From positions 289,016 through 353,015 of the forward strand of contig BDDD01000366.1 of NCBI GenBank assembly GCA_001972305.1: 64,000 nucleotides of DNA, written 5' to 3'. The notes under the pieces are model-generated. The model saw nothing but the letters and a program-made list of their open reading frames with translations. It ran no database searches and had not been told where the DNA came from. Both the position numbers and the translations under genes were made by a program. Below are positions 1 through 10,832 of the stretch, in pieces. Each line of letters starts with the position of its first letter. Position 1 is the stretch's first letter. The stretch is from Cephalotus follicularis. Taxonomy: Eukaryota; Streptophyta; Magnoliopsida; Oxalidales; Cephalotaceae.

Positions 1-952
1 CGGAGAGTGCATGTACGGTGGAGGTACTATCTCGGGCCGGAGAGGCAGAGAAGTATTTGACCTTATGGATTGATTGTCCCAGGGATGGTAGGGTTATGGA
101 TTGTTTGATGGAGTGTCTGTCGGCCTATTGCCTTTGATGTGATACTAGGACTAGCGAAGTATACCACTGCTTAGGGACGGTCGGTATGCTGGAGCAGTCC
201 ACACTTCGCATTCATACACATGACATGCCATGCATATATGGTTATACTATTACACGCATAACATACTATTATGCTGTTGCATTACATGGCATTCTGTTAT
301 ACTGTTGCACACATACATTGTGATATTGTTGCATGCACAGCACATAGTATACCTACCCGACTATACGTCGCTGACACATTTCATTGTAATGGAATGGGTC
401 AGGCCCAGGTGATGGATTGCAATGAGACAAGCTGAGACGAATGGCTTCTCTATAGCAGGTTTTGTTAGCCATGTTGTATATGGTTTTGCTTATGGTTTTG
501 TATATGATTTGTATAAAAGGGCCTTGTGTTTATATCTGATATGTACGGATTTATAGGATTTGTTATGCATAAGAGACAAATCTAAAGATGCGTTTGAGAT
601 ATGTTTTATTCAGGTATCGACCTGCCGACATGTGGCAGTGCTTAAGAGAGGTGTGTTGATGTATTGGATATGGTTTAAACCATTGATTCCTCTTTTGGGA
701 GTGGGGACATATAAAATGTGTTTTCTTTATAGGGGGCATAGTCCGATAAACGAATACATCATGCCCGATTTTCGAGAAATTTTAAGCGTTAGTTTTTATA
801 TGGATAGTTTATTTCGTTGATGTCATATGGTTGATTTAAGTTTTAAATTTATAGCACTTTTTGGAGTATGTTTTATATGATATGAATGGATTGAAGGGAA
901 TGTATATCACGTGTCTAGTCTTGGGGGTTTCCTCACGGTTAGGGACGAGACA
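1..952 (+). mobile_element. Element A: right end of a gypsy-type LTR, truncated by the window edge
   Basis: The block ends in GACGAGACA at 952, and the interrupted sequence resumes at 953 with AGTAAGTCAA, which matches the right LTR of B near 22220. A therefore inserted into the left LTR of B; its left end is outside the window. The tail resembles the tail of G (58917-59254), sharing CACGTGTC-like and GGGTCAGGYCCAGGTGATG-like stretches, and part of P. A, G and P look like one LTR family. No primer site or coding sequence is visible, and the open frames at 230-412 and 560-820 have no recognisable content. Orientation is assigned only from the similarity to G. Confidence 0.7.
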
Positions 953-1365
953 AGTAAGTCAATAATGAAGTCTACTGAACGAATATCAAACTCAAGACAG
1001 TAATCAAATACATGAGAGTCACAACAAGATCAAAGTATCTGAATATCAAAACTCAAAGATACGGTTATAACTCAAATATGAAATATCAAATATGTGGCCA
1101 GAAAGTCATAAGAATATAAGAGGATGCTGGTACCACTATCATGTCACTACCTCTTATCTGTCGCCACATCACCTGGAAATATTGTTTGCTCTGCTAGAAA
1201 GTATAAATACTAATCTTCCATCTCACAGTGGCAAAACGAATCCGCGATACACATGCTATGCCGGAATCATCCATCGGTAGAAATATCAGCCCTGTCGGAA
1301 TCACCCATCGGCAGTAATATAAGTTCAGCCAGAAATGTACGTCGGTAATCAATGTAATTGCTCAC

Positions 1366-1700
1366 TGGCTCCAGACACGGGCACAGCCAGGTAAATAAAG
1401 TTGCACTAGCTCCAGACTCGGGCACAGCTGGGCATATAATGTCGCGCTGGCTCTAGACACGGGCACAACCAAGCAATTAATGTCGCACTCGCTCCAAACA
1501 CGGGCACATGAGCCAGGCAATTAATGTTGAACTAGCTCTAGAATCGCACACAGCTAGGCAAATAATATCGCACTGGCTCCAGACACAGACATAGCTAGGC
1601 AATTAATGTTGCACTAGCTCCAGACACGGGCACTGCTTGGCAAATAATGTCGCACTGGCACCAGACACGGGCACAGCCAGGGAATTATTAATCTGGGGAA
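1366..1700. repeat. About 41-bp tandem repeat inside the B LTR, about eight copies
   Basis: The phrase GCTCCAGACACGGGCAC recurs about every 41 bp, followed by AGCCAGGCAATTAATGT with variations. A shorter, more degenerate array of the same unit lies in the right LTR at about 26600-26790. Copy number differs between the two LTRs, as expected of slippage or unequal exchange. No coding sequence is present. Confidence 0.85.
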
Positions 1701-2914
1701 ATCAACTGGGTTGGATGGCTGAGGGACGGAGCGTCTGCTGCACTCACACTCAGCATACAGTCATAGACCAACGGTCATGCTGCAGATCCAAGTAATGGAA
1801 CCCGGGGGCAGTCCCACTTAACATCCCATCATAGAAAATGAACCATGTTAAGGGAATTGATCGTCGAACGTCCCCTCACCATCGACCAGTAATACATAAC
1901 CATAATTCGGGTACCCAACATCAGAATATAACACAGTATAACTATTTAGCATAAAAATATGTTGTTTTTAATGAGTTAATTGTTATATTTTTATGCTTGG
2001 ATCATATTACTTGGGTTGTTTTTAATTGATTTGCAGGTACAAGGGAAAGATATCAAAGTGCAGTGAAATTGGTACAATTTGTGCAAAATATAGAACAAAG
2101 CGTCGACACTTTCATTATAAGCATCGACGCCTATCTTTAAAGCGTTGAAGGTTTAATTAAAAGTGTCGACGCTTAGTTTCTCTGCATCAGTCCTCCGCTC
2201 TGCTTAGCACTTTCTCGTGGCCTTCTCTGACTTTGTGCTATGGTTTGATTGCTCGGCACTTTGTCATTTGCACAATTCAACACCTCATCTCTGGTCTAAC
2301 AAACACCTCAAGTCTGCCTCATACTTGTATTCCATGCTTTGCTCTACACCATATTCACAATGCTCGGCAAAGGGTAGTTTGGTGCTCGGGTATTTTCTAG
2401 TTGGCTTCTCTGCTTGGAAATGTTTCTTGGCAAGTTTGGTATGGAAGTTTTATGTTGATATGCTCCTCAAGGACTGCTCAGATGTTTTTCATGTCCGGTA
2501 CTTCTCATACAAGCTCTGCCTATGCACAACGCGCCAACATCTCAAAGTCTGCTCAGCTTAGCAAGTCTGATTTTAGATATAAAGCGTTGACGCCTTCATT
2601 CAAACTGTTGATGCTTAATAGCTAAAGCGAGGAACAAGTTTGCTTCAATATATTAAAGCGCCAATGCCTAGAGATTAAGCGTCGACGCTTTTCCCGATAC
2701 CGTCGACGCTTAGCACTTGAAATCGTAAATTTTGTGACGAAAAGCACGCATCTCAACTCTTTAAAGCGCCAATATTCAGAAATCAACATGTCAACGCTTA
2801 GCACGTGATTCAACTGACAAAAACAACAAATATGGAAAGCTTTAGATGGATTGTATTATTTTCCTTAATTAATTAGGTTAGATTATTTTCCTATTTTTAT
2901 GCATGATTGTAACA

Positions 2915-2923
2915 GTATAAAAG
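2915..2923 (+). promoter_or_regulatory. TATA box of element H
   Basis: TATAAAAGG follows a long AT-rich stretch and is followed about 30 bp later by a pyrimidine-rich leader. AATAAAATCC near 3080 may be a polyadenylation signal. The TCGA motif array at 2580-2810 lies immediately upstream, consistent with a U3 enhancer position. Confidence 0.55.
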
Positions 2924-3191
2924 GGGAAGGTTGCCACCAAACTCAATGTCGCCTGTTACACAGTGGTTGTTTTCTCTCTTTTCTTCTTTACCAGTTTTTA
3001 TTTCAATGTATTATAGCTATACTTTTCAAGGTTTTTAGGGTTAGAACAAAGCCATTTGATTGTATTAATTCAACTCCATTAATAAAATCCTTCAACATTT
3101 GATTTGTTCTTCAATTTTTCTGCCTTCGCACACACTTTGTCGGTGAATAAGAAAATTGTTGAATGGATGGTTTTTAACGCAATTAATGGAG

Positions 3192-3344
3192 TCTACTCAT
3201 ACGGTTTGTCACGCCGAACACACTCCATATAGATGTAGCATGACTACTCATACAATTTGTCATCACTGCCACATTCTGTATAGACCTAGCATGACTACTC
3301 ATACGATTTTTCATCACAGTCACACTCCGTATCGACCTAGTTGC
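3192..3344. repeat. Three tandem copies of a 51-bp unit in element H
   Basis: The phrase ACTACTCATACRATTTGTCA recurs three times at a spacing of 51 bp by hand count, each followed by a diverged CACACTCCRTATAGACCTAG-type tail. Because 51 is a multiple of three, the array keeps an open frame (3156-3380) that I do not consider a gene. Confidence 0.8.
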
Positions 3345-4291
3345 CATTGGTTAACTAGGTTTGAGCAATCAAATAAGTGAGTTGTTTGATATCATCTATG
3401 GTGAGTTTCTATTCCCTAAAACCGCTTTTATCTTGCATATTTTATTCACAGTTATTTGTTAGTTAATAGTCTGCATGCTTTAATTTTCATCAGTTTACAA
3501 TTCAGAAGATTAACCGTCGACACCTTGCTATGAAGCGTTGACGCTTTCAGTGCCTTTGTTATTTTCGTTGACGCCTTGACAAAACGTTGACGACTTCAGT
3601 TCCTGTTTCAATTAATTAGTTTATTTTTGCATATTTAGGAGTAGTTTTTGATAATAAACCCCGATTTTGCATTCTATGCCTAGGTTGAATAGATTATAAC
3701 TAATTTAGCTTGTTTCCTAGCGTTCGACCCATTACTGCACAACCGTGCACTTGCGGTATAAATTTAAAACATTCAAAATTCGTAACAATAACAAATCACA
3801 ATATCACAACTATAAGAAGGGGACCAAGTCACCCAGAGCATCGAGCACATACAATCGGATCATATCACAAATCATGAATACGTCAACAGAAGACGAACGG
3901 GATAAAGTCCCGACCAATATCAAATACCATAAGATAACAGGGCACCTATGAAACAAAAGGACTCTCAAATAATAAAATAGAGAAAGGGAATGTCTCACTC
4001 ACAGATTTACGGAAAGTAACAACCGTTGATTAACCCCTCGATGGCTCCAGGTCGAATACAAGATCCAAGTCTACAACGTCAATACAAGACAACATCCATA
4101 AGCATACTTTCCATGCTTATACAATATAAAATGCATGAAATGCACATATAGGCTATACGATAGCTATATCCCCCATTTTACATTTACTAGTATCTCTAAA
4201 CATCCATGAATCTCAAGGATTCAGTAGCATATAATTCTCATATACCTCACTGTATATTCTTTGATACAAAATTTGCATTACCACCCACTTG

Positions 4292-4333
<42 letters not shown>

Positions 4334-4334
4334 C
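4292..4334. repeat. Compound (AC)n-(TA)n microsatellite
   Basis: An uninterrupted AC run passes into a TA run. The matching site in the right B LTR (about 26944-26961) has only the TA part and a minimal AC start, so the AC run expanded after the two LTR copies separated. Confidence 0.95.
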
Positions 4335-5576
4335 TCATTTCCCAACTATCATTAATTTAATAAAATTATCAACTTTTGATTATCCTTAAAACCATATTCA
4401 AAAAAATCACTTCTCTTTTACCATTAAAGAACCTGAAATTATGAACAAAGAGGGATTGAATTTATTTCAATTTCTAAGTCCATTACTATAACATAATTAT
4501 CACTATACCAATCACCATATTACATCTTTAATTCCATGAAAACTTCATAAAAACCTTAGAAGAATATCACCTCTCCCTAACCATCCATAAAACAAAAATT
4601 ATGAGGAAGATAGAGGTGAGTTCAAATCATGCAATAAAGCTTCATTCCTAGTATAAACACATCATAAATCCAAAGAGAAATCAATTTCTTCAAACAAACC
4701 ATCAAACTCAGAAATTAGAAGGAATAAAAGTGATTAATTCATGTCATTATCCTTCAAATTACTAACACATATCAATCTTTAAACCATAAGAAAATCAGCC
4801 CCTCTTTACTAATGATAGAACCCAAAATTTAGAGAAAATAAAAGAGGAATCAATTCATGCTATAAAGCTTCAATTATAGTCTAACTATCACCCATTATAC
4901 AAGTATAATTCATCCCCTTAACCATCTCTTCTTAAACCCAAAATTTTGAGAAAGAAATGCATGATTATCCACCTTAATCAATAAGAAAAGTTATAGAACT
5001 TACTAGATATGGAAGAGTAGAAAACAAGAAATCACTCAACCCATATTCCTTTGAGAATTTCTTGAAGAAATGGAGAAGAAAGTGAGGACTTGCTAGGGAG
5101 GAAGGCGTCGAGTAAGCTAGAAATGAAGATGTCGTTTTTTGTCTTCCTTTGTAAGCCTTAGATAATGTAAAAATTAAGGAAGTTTCTAGGACTTTAAAGA
5201 CCCTTCAAGACTTGTCCTGTAATACCCGGAATTTTATAATATAAAAGAATGGTTGTTGGACTAGACCGAATGTTGGGCCGTATTGTAAAAAGAGAACTTG
5301 GGTCAAAAATGTGATATTGTTTTTGAATTGGAGCTAAATAAATGGAAGAATGGCTTTTGGGCTTAAATATGGTAAGTATTACATTGGGCCAAATATAATA
5401 AATGAATGAAAATAAATATGGATTTTAAAGGTTATTGGGCTTGAGAAGTATGGGATAAGAGATGCTTGGCCGAAATTGGAGGAAGAGGAGAATTGGGCCA
5501 CTCCTTAGTCCTTAGCCCACTTTGTGAATGAATTGACTGGAATTGTGTAGCAAATTCTAGAGCCTTCCACGTATGG

Positions 5577-5586
5577 CTATAAAAAG
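5577..5586 (+). promoter_or_regulatory. TATA box of solo LTR P
   Basis: GCTATAAAAAGGG lies about 360 bp into the LTR, after an AT-rich U3-like stretch, and is the best TATA box in this LTR. It also fixes the plus orientation of P. Confidence 0.5.
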
Positions 5587-7247
5587 GGAAGTGAGAGTGG
5601 AGTGATGGCTGTTGGCAAATTGGGAGTGAAAGAGATAAAGAAAGGCTACCAGCAAATGAGCAAGGAAGAAGCAGTTGAGGAAGGATAGCTGAGTAGAAAG
5701 GGGATGGTACAGCGACATCGTCAGACTCCAGGTAGGATCTACTTCCTACTCAGTACTATACTCTTATTACACATTGTTATGATTACAATGTGATTCTTTT
5801 GGCTAATGTTAGACAAATGTATAAGGGTAGAGTGATTGAGAAATGTAAACATGGTCCTCAGCGTTAGACTTAGTTAATATTATACCTTTATGCCGAGGAG
5901 GTGTCTCCTAGCACTCAAGTGCGTCATGAATATACATATATATATAATGTGTGGTGCCTGAGTATGTGGACAGTGCATGGCATGCATAAATAGTGCCCGA
6001 GCACTGCCTTGTGTGCGTCCCGTGAGTATGCGCATAGGGTCCCTTTGAATGCGCTTCAAGCCTTGCAGCATCGAGCATCCATGGCTGGCGTCCATGTGCC
6101 GAGGAAGATATGAGCCGTGATGGCCATGTGTCTGAGATGTCGAGACGCCGACCTCTTCTCTGCTGTGCGAGCCGAGAAACCAATAGCCGAGGCGTAAAGT
6201 ACAGAGGATGAGAGCTCTCCTCTGTTGTGCGTCCCTAGTAGCGCACATGAGTCCTCAATGGATGCGGCCAAGGATGCATCAATGTTGAGCATGTTGAGGA
6301 GCTAAGCACTGAGCGTATGATGCATACGAATCCTCCTTTGCAAGCACCCCAGGCTTGTAACATGCCGAAGTGCTCTCCTCCGCCTTTAGCACTATACATG
6401 TAGGCCTGTTCCTCTGTTAAGCGTCCGAGGAGCCAACTGCGGCTTCCTCTGCTATGCGTCCAACCTCCATGCATGCGTCGATGGCAATGCCCGAGGACGC
6501 ATCAGTGCCATGCGAAATGAGGAACCATGCATCTGACCTCTCCTCTGATGATGCCCGGGCATGTACCAAAGTGAGCTTTCCTCTGCTTATACGCCGAGAA
6601 TGTCAATGTGAGTGCCCAACTCTCCACTGTCCATTGCGTGCCGACGTAGGCGTCATTAGCATGCGTCCATTGCATGCCGACGTGCCAAGTTTCTCCTCTG
6701 CCATTAACGCCGTACATGCGAACTTTTCCTCTGCCACACACAGAAATGCTTACCTATACCATGCGCTGAGAGTACAAGCATGCGAGTCCTTCTCTGCATG
6801 CATCCATGCTATAACAGGGCCAAAACGCTCTCCCCATCGTGTGTGAGCAGTGCCGAGCTCCGTAAGAGCATGTATCTATGCATGTGGCACGATGATGATT
6901 AAGCTCTCCCCCTGCCACGGCATCCAAGCTTGCCCAGGTTGCGTCCAAGCATGGCATGCGCCCGAGCACACTGTTTTATGCTAATAAAAGAAGTATAAAT
7001 ATAGTGTAATGTGAGTGATGATGGCTATAGTGAAAGTGAAAGGAGTTTTATTTAATAAAATAATGATAAGTACAGTAATGAATGGATGATAGTACTGGAA
7101 GATAAATGTAGTGTAATATAAATGATAGGTGCAGTGTAAGGTAGTGTAATATATATATATATAGGCAGACTCTATAGTGAAATGTTAATACAGTGTTATT
7201 TGACTGTAGTGTACTGCTAATATTAATGTAAGTGTCACTGGACTGTA

Positions 7248-7400
7248 CTGGGTCACCCGTTGAGATGATCCTGAATAGGGTCACCAACGGAGATGATACA
7301 TGAAGCCTATCCCTCGAGATGATCCAATGGGTCACTGACTGAGATGATCCAAATTGGGTCACCGACCGAGATGATCCAGGAGGGTCACCAAGGTTGATAA
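7248..7400. repeat. Tandem GGTCACC...GAGATGATCC modules in P
   Basis: About five copies of a roughly 28-30-bp unit, GGTCACCRACNGAGATGATCC, with variations. The same unit type occurs in G at about 30467-30625, which links the two LTRs as one family. Confidence 0.75.
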
Positions 7401-8465
7401 TGCACCGACTGTTACTGTTACTGATACTGTATAATGATTATTCCTGTCCCGGCTCCTCTGCCTTAACGTCTGGAGTGCGTTATTGCTCCTCCTTTAGTAG
7501 GGGATGCCGAGGAAGGATTTATTATGACGGTTAATGACTGTGAATGACTATTAAGGAATGATACAGAATAGATCGTACTGTTATTGACTGCTAGTAGTGA
7601 ATGAATTAAGTGTTATACTGTACTTTTGTTATTGCATCTCATTGCATTGCATACTGCCTGCTACATCTACATCTCCATACATGAGTGGGTTGTAGTTCCT
7701 ACACGACCAGTGGTCCCTGACCCATTGCATTTTAATGTAATGGGTCAGGTACAGGTAGAGCTTTGCAAGCAAGCTGAAGATTCAAGCCCCTGGTGAGTCT
7801 CCTCCACAGCAGATCGACGACCAACTTATTTATATTTTTTAATATTGTATTTCTTGACCTGCCGACTTGTGGCGAAGCTTTTATGAATAGTATTTCATAA
7901 CACTGGGTTTATCCACGCAAATGATCTTTATTTGGATTTATTCTGCATGCATTGTTATATTGTTAAAAGTTTTTAATTTCCGCTGATTATTAGTAAATGA
8001 ATGATACTGTTAGTAGCGCGTCAAACCTTGAGGGTTGACCCTTGGGGTTTGGGGCGTTACATGGCCAGATTAGAGAAAAAATTAGGCCTTGAAGAATGAA
8101 ATTATTTGGGCTTTAATAACATCAAAAACCGGCCATACATGAAGATAACAAGATTGGAACAAAATTTTAAATTAAATATTCAATGTTTTGGGCCTTAAAC
8201 ATACACTATTCATACATGTTTTTAAAGAATGGAATTTGCGCCCTTAAAACCATATAATTAGCACCTAACAATTTTATAAATTTAGCCCATTTAGGAATTC
8301 TACTTGCTTAGCCCATTTTTAGTTCCCATTAGCATAGTCCATAATAAACTAATGCATGCCTTAAATAAATTTACTAAAGGTCCATAATTATTGTACAAGG
8401 CATGCACACATAAATGTATACCTCAAATTATAACACGGGGTGTTACAATATCGCCCCATTTTTAG

Positions 8466-8640
8466 AATTTTGTCCTCAAAATTCACATACCTATCTCATT
8501 GAAGAGGTCTAGGTAACTCTTCTTCATCTCATCCTCGCGCTCCCAGGTAGCCTCCTCTACAACCTGGTTTCTCCACAAGACCTTAATCAATGGAATGGTC
8601 TTGGTCCTCAACACCTGATCTCACCCGTAGTGTAGCTAGC
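8466..8640 (-). pseudogene. Chromodomain-end remnant of B, fused to the RNase H-integrase linker
   Basis: Read on the minus strand, 8533-8560 encodes the EATWERED-type motif that closes many plant gypsy (chromovirus) integrases. Just upstream (8583-8777) the frame encodes the NALSRKS linker that normally sits between RNase H and integrase. The zinc-binding and DDE integrase core that should lie between them, roughly 1 kb or more, is absent. A stop near 8583 separates the two pieces. The polypurine tract and 3' LTR follow directly on the minus strand, as expected at the end of a gypsy pol. Confidence 0.75.
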
Positions 8641-9517
8641 ACTGCACCATTATCATCCACCGATAACTCCACACCCGTAGTCCTTAACTGCTCCAACAAC
8701 GACAGATAGGTCAACTGTAAATGAGCAAGAGAAGTAGAAGATTTCCTGCTCAACGCATTTGTCACGACATTCACCATGCCCGGGTGATAGTCAATGGTAC
8801 AGTCATAATCCTTAATCAGTTCGATCCATCTCCTCTGTCTCAGATTAAGATGCTATTGTGAAAACAAATACTTTAGGCTCTGGTGATCGGTAAAGATTTG
8901 TCAAGTCTCTCCATACAGATAATGTCGCCAAATCTTTAAGGCAAAGACCACTATAGCTAACTCCAAGTCATGGGTAGGATAATTAAGCTCTTGTCTCTTT
9001 AACTGTCTCGAGGCATAAGCTATTACTTTTCCGTGCTGCATTAATACACAACCCAATCCTTGTCTGGAGGCATCGCTATAAACTACAAATCCACCACCAT
9101 CTAAAGACGGAACAGCTAGAACTGGAGCTGAGGGCAATATACTCTTAAGTTCCAGAAAGCTCCTCTCATAGTCATCAGTCCACTCAAACTTAACTTCCTT
9201 CCTTGTTAGCTTGGACAAAGGTGATGCTATCAAAGAGAAGCCTTCAATAAATCTCCAATAGTATCCGGCCAACCCCAGAAAACTGCGTACCTCTGTAACA
9301 TTTCTGGGCCGCTCCCAAGCCAATACAGCTTCTACCTTCTTTGGGTCTACTTCAATGCCTTTACCCAAGATCACATGTCCCAGAAATACAACCCTGACAA
9401 GGCAGAATTCGCATTTACTGAGCTTGGCATATAGATAATGATCTCTCACTGTATGTAACATAGTCCTCAAATGTTCACCATGATCAGCCTGACTACGAGA
9501 ATATACCATAACGTCAT
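8641..9517 (-). pseudogene. RT thumb and RNase H of element B (broken)
   Basis: On the minus strand 8901-9512 reads the RT C-terminal region ([16 protein letters not shown]), the connection ([19 protein letters not shown]) and RNase H ([32 protein letters not shown]). These are standard Ty3/gypsy motifs. The 5' part ends at insertion I, which sits inside the RT catalytic FIDD codons; the rest of RT continues at 17059. A second piece (8641-8900) holds the end of RNase H and the linker. Stops and the integrase deletion make it non-functional. Confidence 0.85.
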
Positions 9518-10777
9518 TGTTGGGGTTTAGTCTCAATCCTAAGTTTTAATGATTACAAATTTGCATTTAACTTTGTTGCTTAATGTGCAAGATACTAGAA
9601 AGTTGTACAAAAGGCCAAAACTCATCTGCAGGACAAAGACATCGACCTTCAAGCAATAGACATCGACGTCCGTACAAAAGACATCAATCCCTTTCAAGAA
9701 GACATCGACGTCTTTAGTGCCAGAAGTTACAGGTCAAATTTTAGTGAAGACATCGATCCTTATCAGCAAAGACATCGACGTCCGTACAAAAGACATCGAT
9801 CCCTATACTAAGACATCGACGTCTTTCTAGACCAAACTGCAAAAGCCAGAAAAGACATCGACCCTAGAAAAGAAGTCGATGTGATGGTCATATATTCAAA
9901 GCCTGGACATTTCCCAGAAATGACATCGACGCCTTTAAAAAGACATCGACGTCTTTAAATGGATTGACCCTGGAAACACGGAACGGCTACTTGGCGCACT
10001 TACAACGGGTAGTAACAGTCAAAGACATCGACGCCTTCATGAAGACATCGACGTCTTTCTACCAGCAGAGACAAAAAGAAGGCTGCATCAACATATTTTT
10101 ATATCCAATATGCCCAAGACTTTTGCAAACGGCTATAATCTGAAGAATGCTATAAATACAAGCCAAGAAATAAGCTCAACAAGACCAGAAGAACAACTCT
10201 TGAACATCCAATCACAAAAGCTCATCTTGCACATCTACAAACAAAAGAGAAAGAAATCAAGCTAGAGTTTTATACTTTCATATCCAAAGCTTGCAACTTG
10301 TTTACACTTTCATATCCAACCTTTCAGAGGTTACTTGTAAATACAAACTATCTTTACAAATCCATCTTTGTAAAAAGGGTGTTAAAACCCTTGGTGAGAA
10401 TTTAGAGGGGAGTGAACCCTTGTAAGGTGTTTGATTGATTTGCACCCGGAACCCAAAATCAAGTGTAAGGTGTTTGATTGATTTGCACCCGGAACCCAAA
10501 ATCAAGTGTAAGGTGGTTTACTTTGATTGGCACCCGTATGCCGAAAATCAAAGGTTGCTAGTGGATTCTAGTGGAAACTCAAGGGGTTCTTGAGAAAGTG
10601 GACGTAGGCACGGATTTGCCGAACCACTATAAATTTGTTTGCACACTCCCTATCCCTTATCTCTTTACTTACAAGTGTTTTATTTGTACTTATGTGATTG
10701 TTTAGTTTCATAGTCTTAATTTGTTAATTCCGCAAACAAATTAATTTGTAGTTTAAGGTTGCCATATAGTATTCTCA
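9518..10777 (+). repeat. 5' LTR of element I
   Basis: It runs from TGTTGGGGTTT to TATTCTCA (1,260 bp). At 9640-10060 it carries at least a dozen TCGA-centred motifs (GACATCGACGTC and variants), many in pairs about 20-22 bp apart. This array ends about 90 bp upstream of the TATA box. The first 100 bp resemble the minus-strand starts of the K and J LTRs. Confidence 0.9.
10151..10158 (+). promoter_or_regulatory. TATA box of element I
   Basis: GCTATAAATACAAGCC lies downstream of the TCGA motif array and upstream of the transcribed leader, at a normal plant spacing for a TATA box. The equivalent site in K is CTATATATAG. Confidence 0.6.
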
Positions 10778-10779
10778 AT

Positions 10780-10793
10780 TGGTATCAGAGCGG
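10780..10793 (+). other. Primer-binding site of element I (initiator Met tRNA type)
   Basis: TGGTATCAGAGCGG begins two bases after the LTR end and is complementary to the 3' end of plant initiator tRNA-Met, the usual copia primer. It is not a tRNA gene. Confidence 0.9.
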
Positions 10794-10832
10794 TTATCTC
10801 ATAATTCTTAATTGTTAGAGATATAAAGATCC

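Larger units (their letters stand above)
1955..3775 (+). mobile_element. Element H: LTR-like insertion in the left LTR of B (boundaries approximate)
   Basis: This block breaks the B LTR and has its own character: TCGA-centred motifs (GCGTCGACGC type) at 2100-2175, 2580-2810 and 3510-3600, a good TATA box at 2915, and a tail with ACCGTGCACTTGCGGTA at about 3738. From memory such tails occur in Athila/Tat-type gypsy LTRs. A likely start is TGTTGTTTTTAATG near 1960 and a likely end is TTAAAACA near 3772, but I could not find a matching TSD. It has no primer site or coding domain, so it is most likely a solo LTR. Open frames at 2217-2561 and 2401-2625 show no domain. Confidence 0.5.
5218..8061 (+). 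mobile_element. Element P: 2.8-kb solo LTR of the A/G family
   Basis: It starts TGTAATACCCGG at 5218 and ends GGGGCGTTACA at 8061. Flanks are TGTCC (5213-5217) and TGGCC (8062-8066), a TSD with one mismatch. Removing the block restores continuity with the uninterrupted right LTR of B near 27836. There is no primer site, coding domain or second LTR, so it is a solo LTR left by LTR-LTR recombination. It shares with G the GGTCACC...GAGATGATCC tandem modules and the GACCCATT...AATGGGTCAGG region. Its middle (about 5890-6960) is clearly more GC-rich than the flanks and rich in TCCTCTGC and ATGCGTCC-like fragments. Open frames there have no recognisable domain. Confidence 0.85.
953..8447 (-). repeat. 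Left (3') LTR of element B, interrupted by H and P
   Basis: The LTR segments are 953-about 1950, about 3776-5217 and 8062-8447. The LTR ends in TGTTACA at 8447, the reverse complement of a TGTAACA start. It is followed by a pyrimidine tract (TCGCCCCATTTTT) that is the complement of the polypurine tract. Segments match the right LTR, except that the right copy lacks the stretch between the tandem repeats and 4130. The region 4130-5217 is AT-rich and non-coding. Confidence 0.8.

Noticed and set aside
2217..2561. 114-codon frame in H
   Set aside because: Cys/Ser/Leu-rich low-complexity translation inside an LTR with no family resemblance.
2100..3600. CRISPR-like array because of regularly spaced short repeats
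   Set aside because: The repeats are palindromes of 10-18 bp with 8-12-bp gaps, not 25-35-bp repeats with unique spacers; this is plant DNA with retrotransposon genes and there are no cas genes.
6454..6846. 130-codon frame in P
   Set aside because: It lies in the GC-rich repeat-like middle of a solo LTR; opposite-strand frames are as long. No recognisable motif.
10780..10793. Possible tRNA-Met fragments at TGGTATCAGAG sites
   Set aside because: These are retrotransposon primer-binding sites next to LTR ends; no cloverleaf surrounds them.
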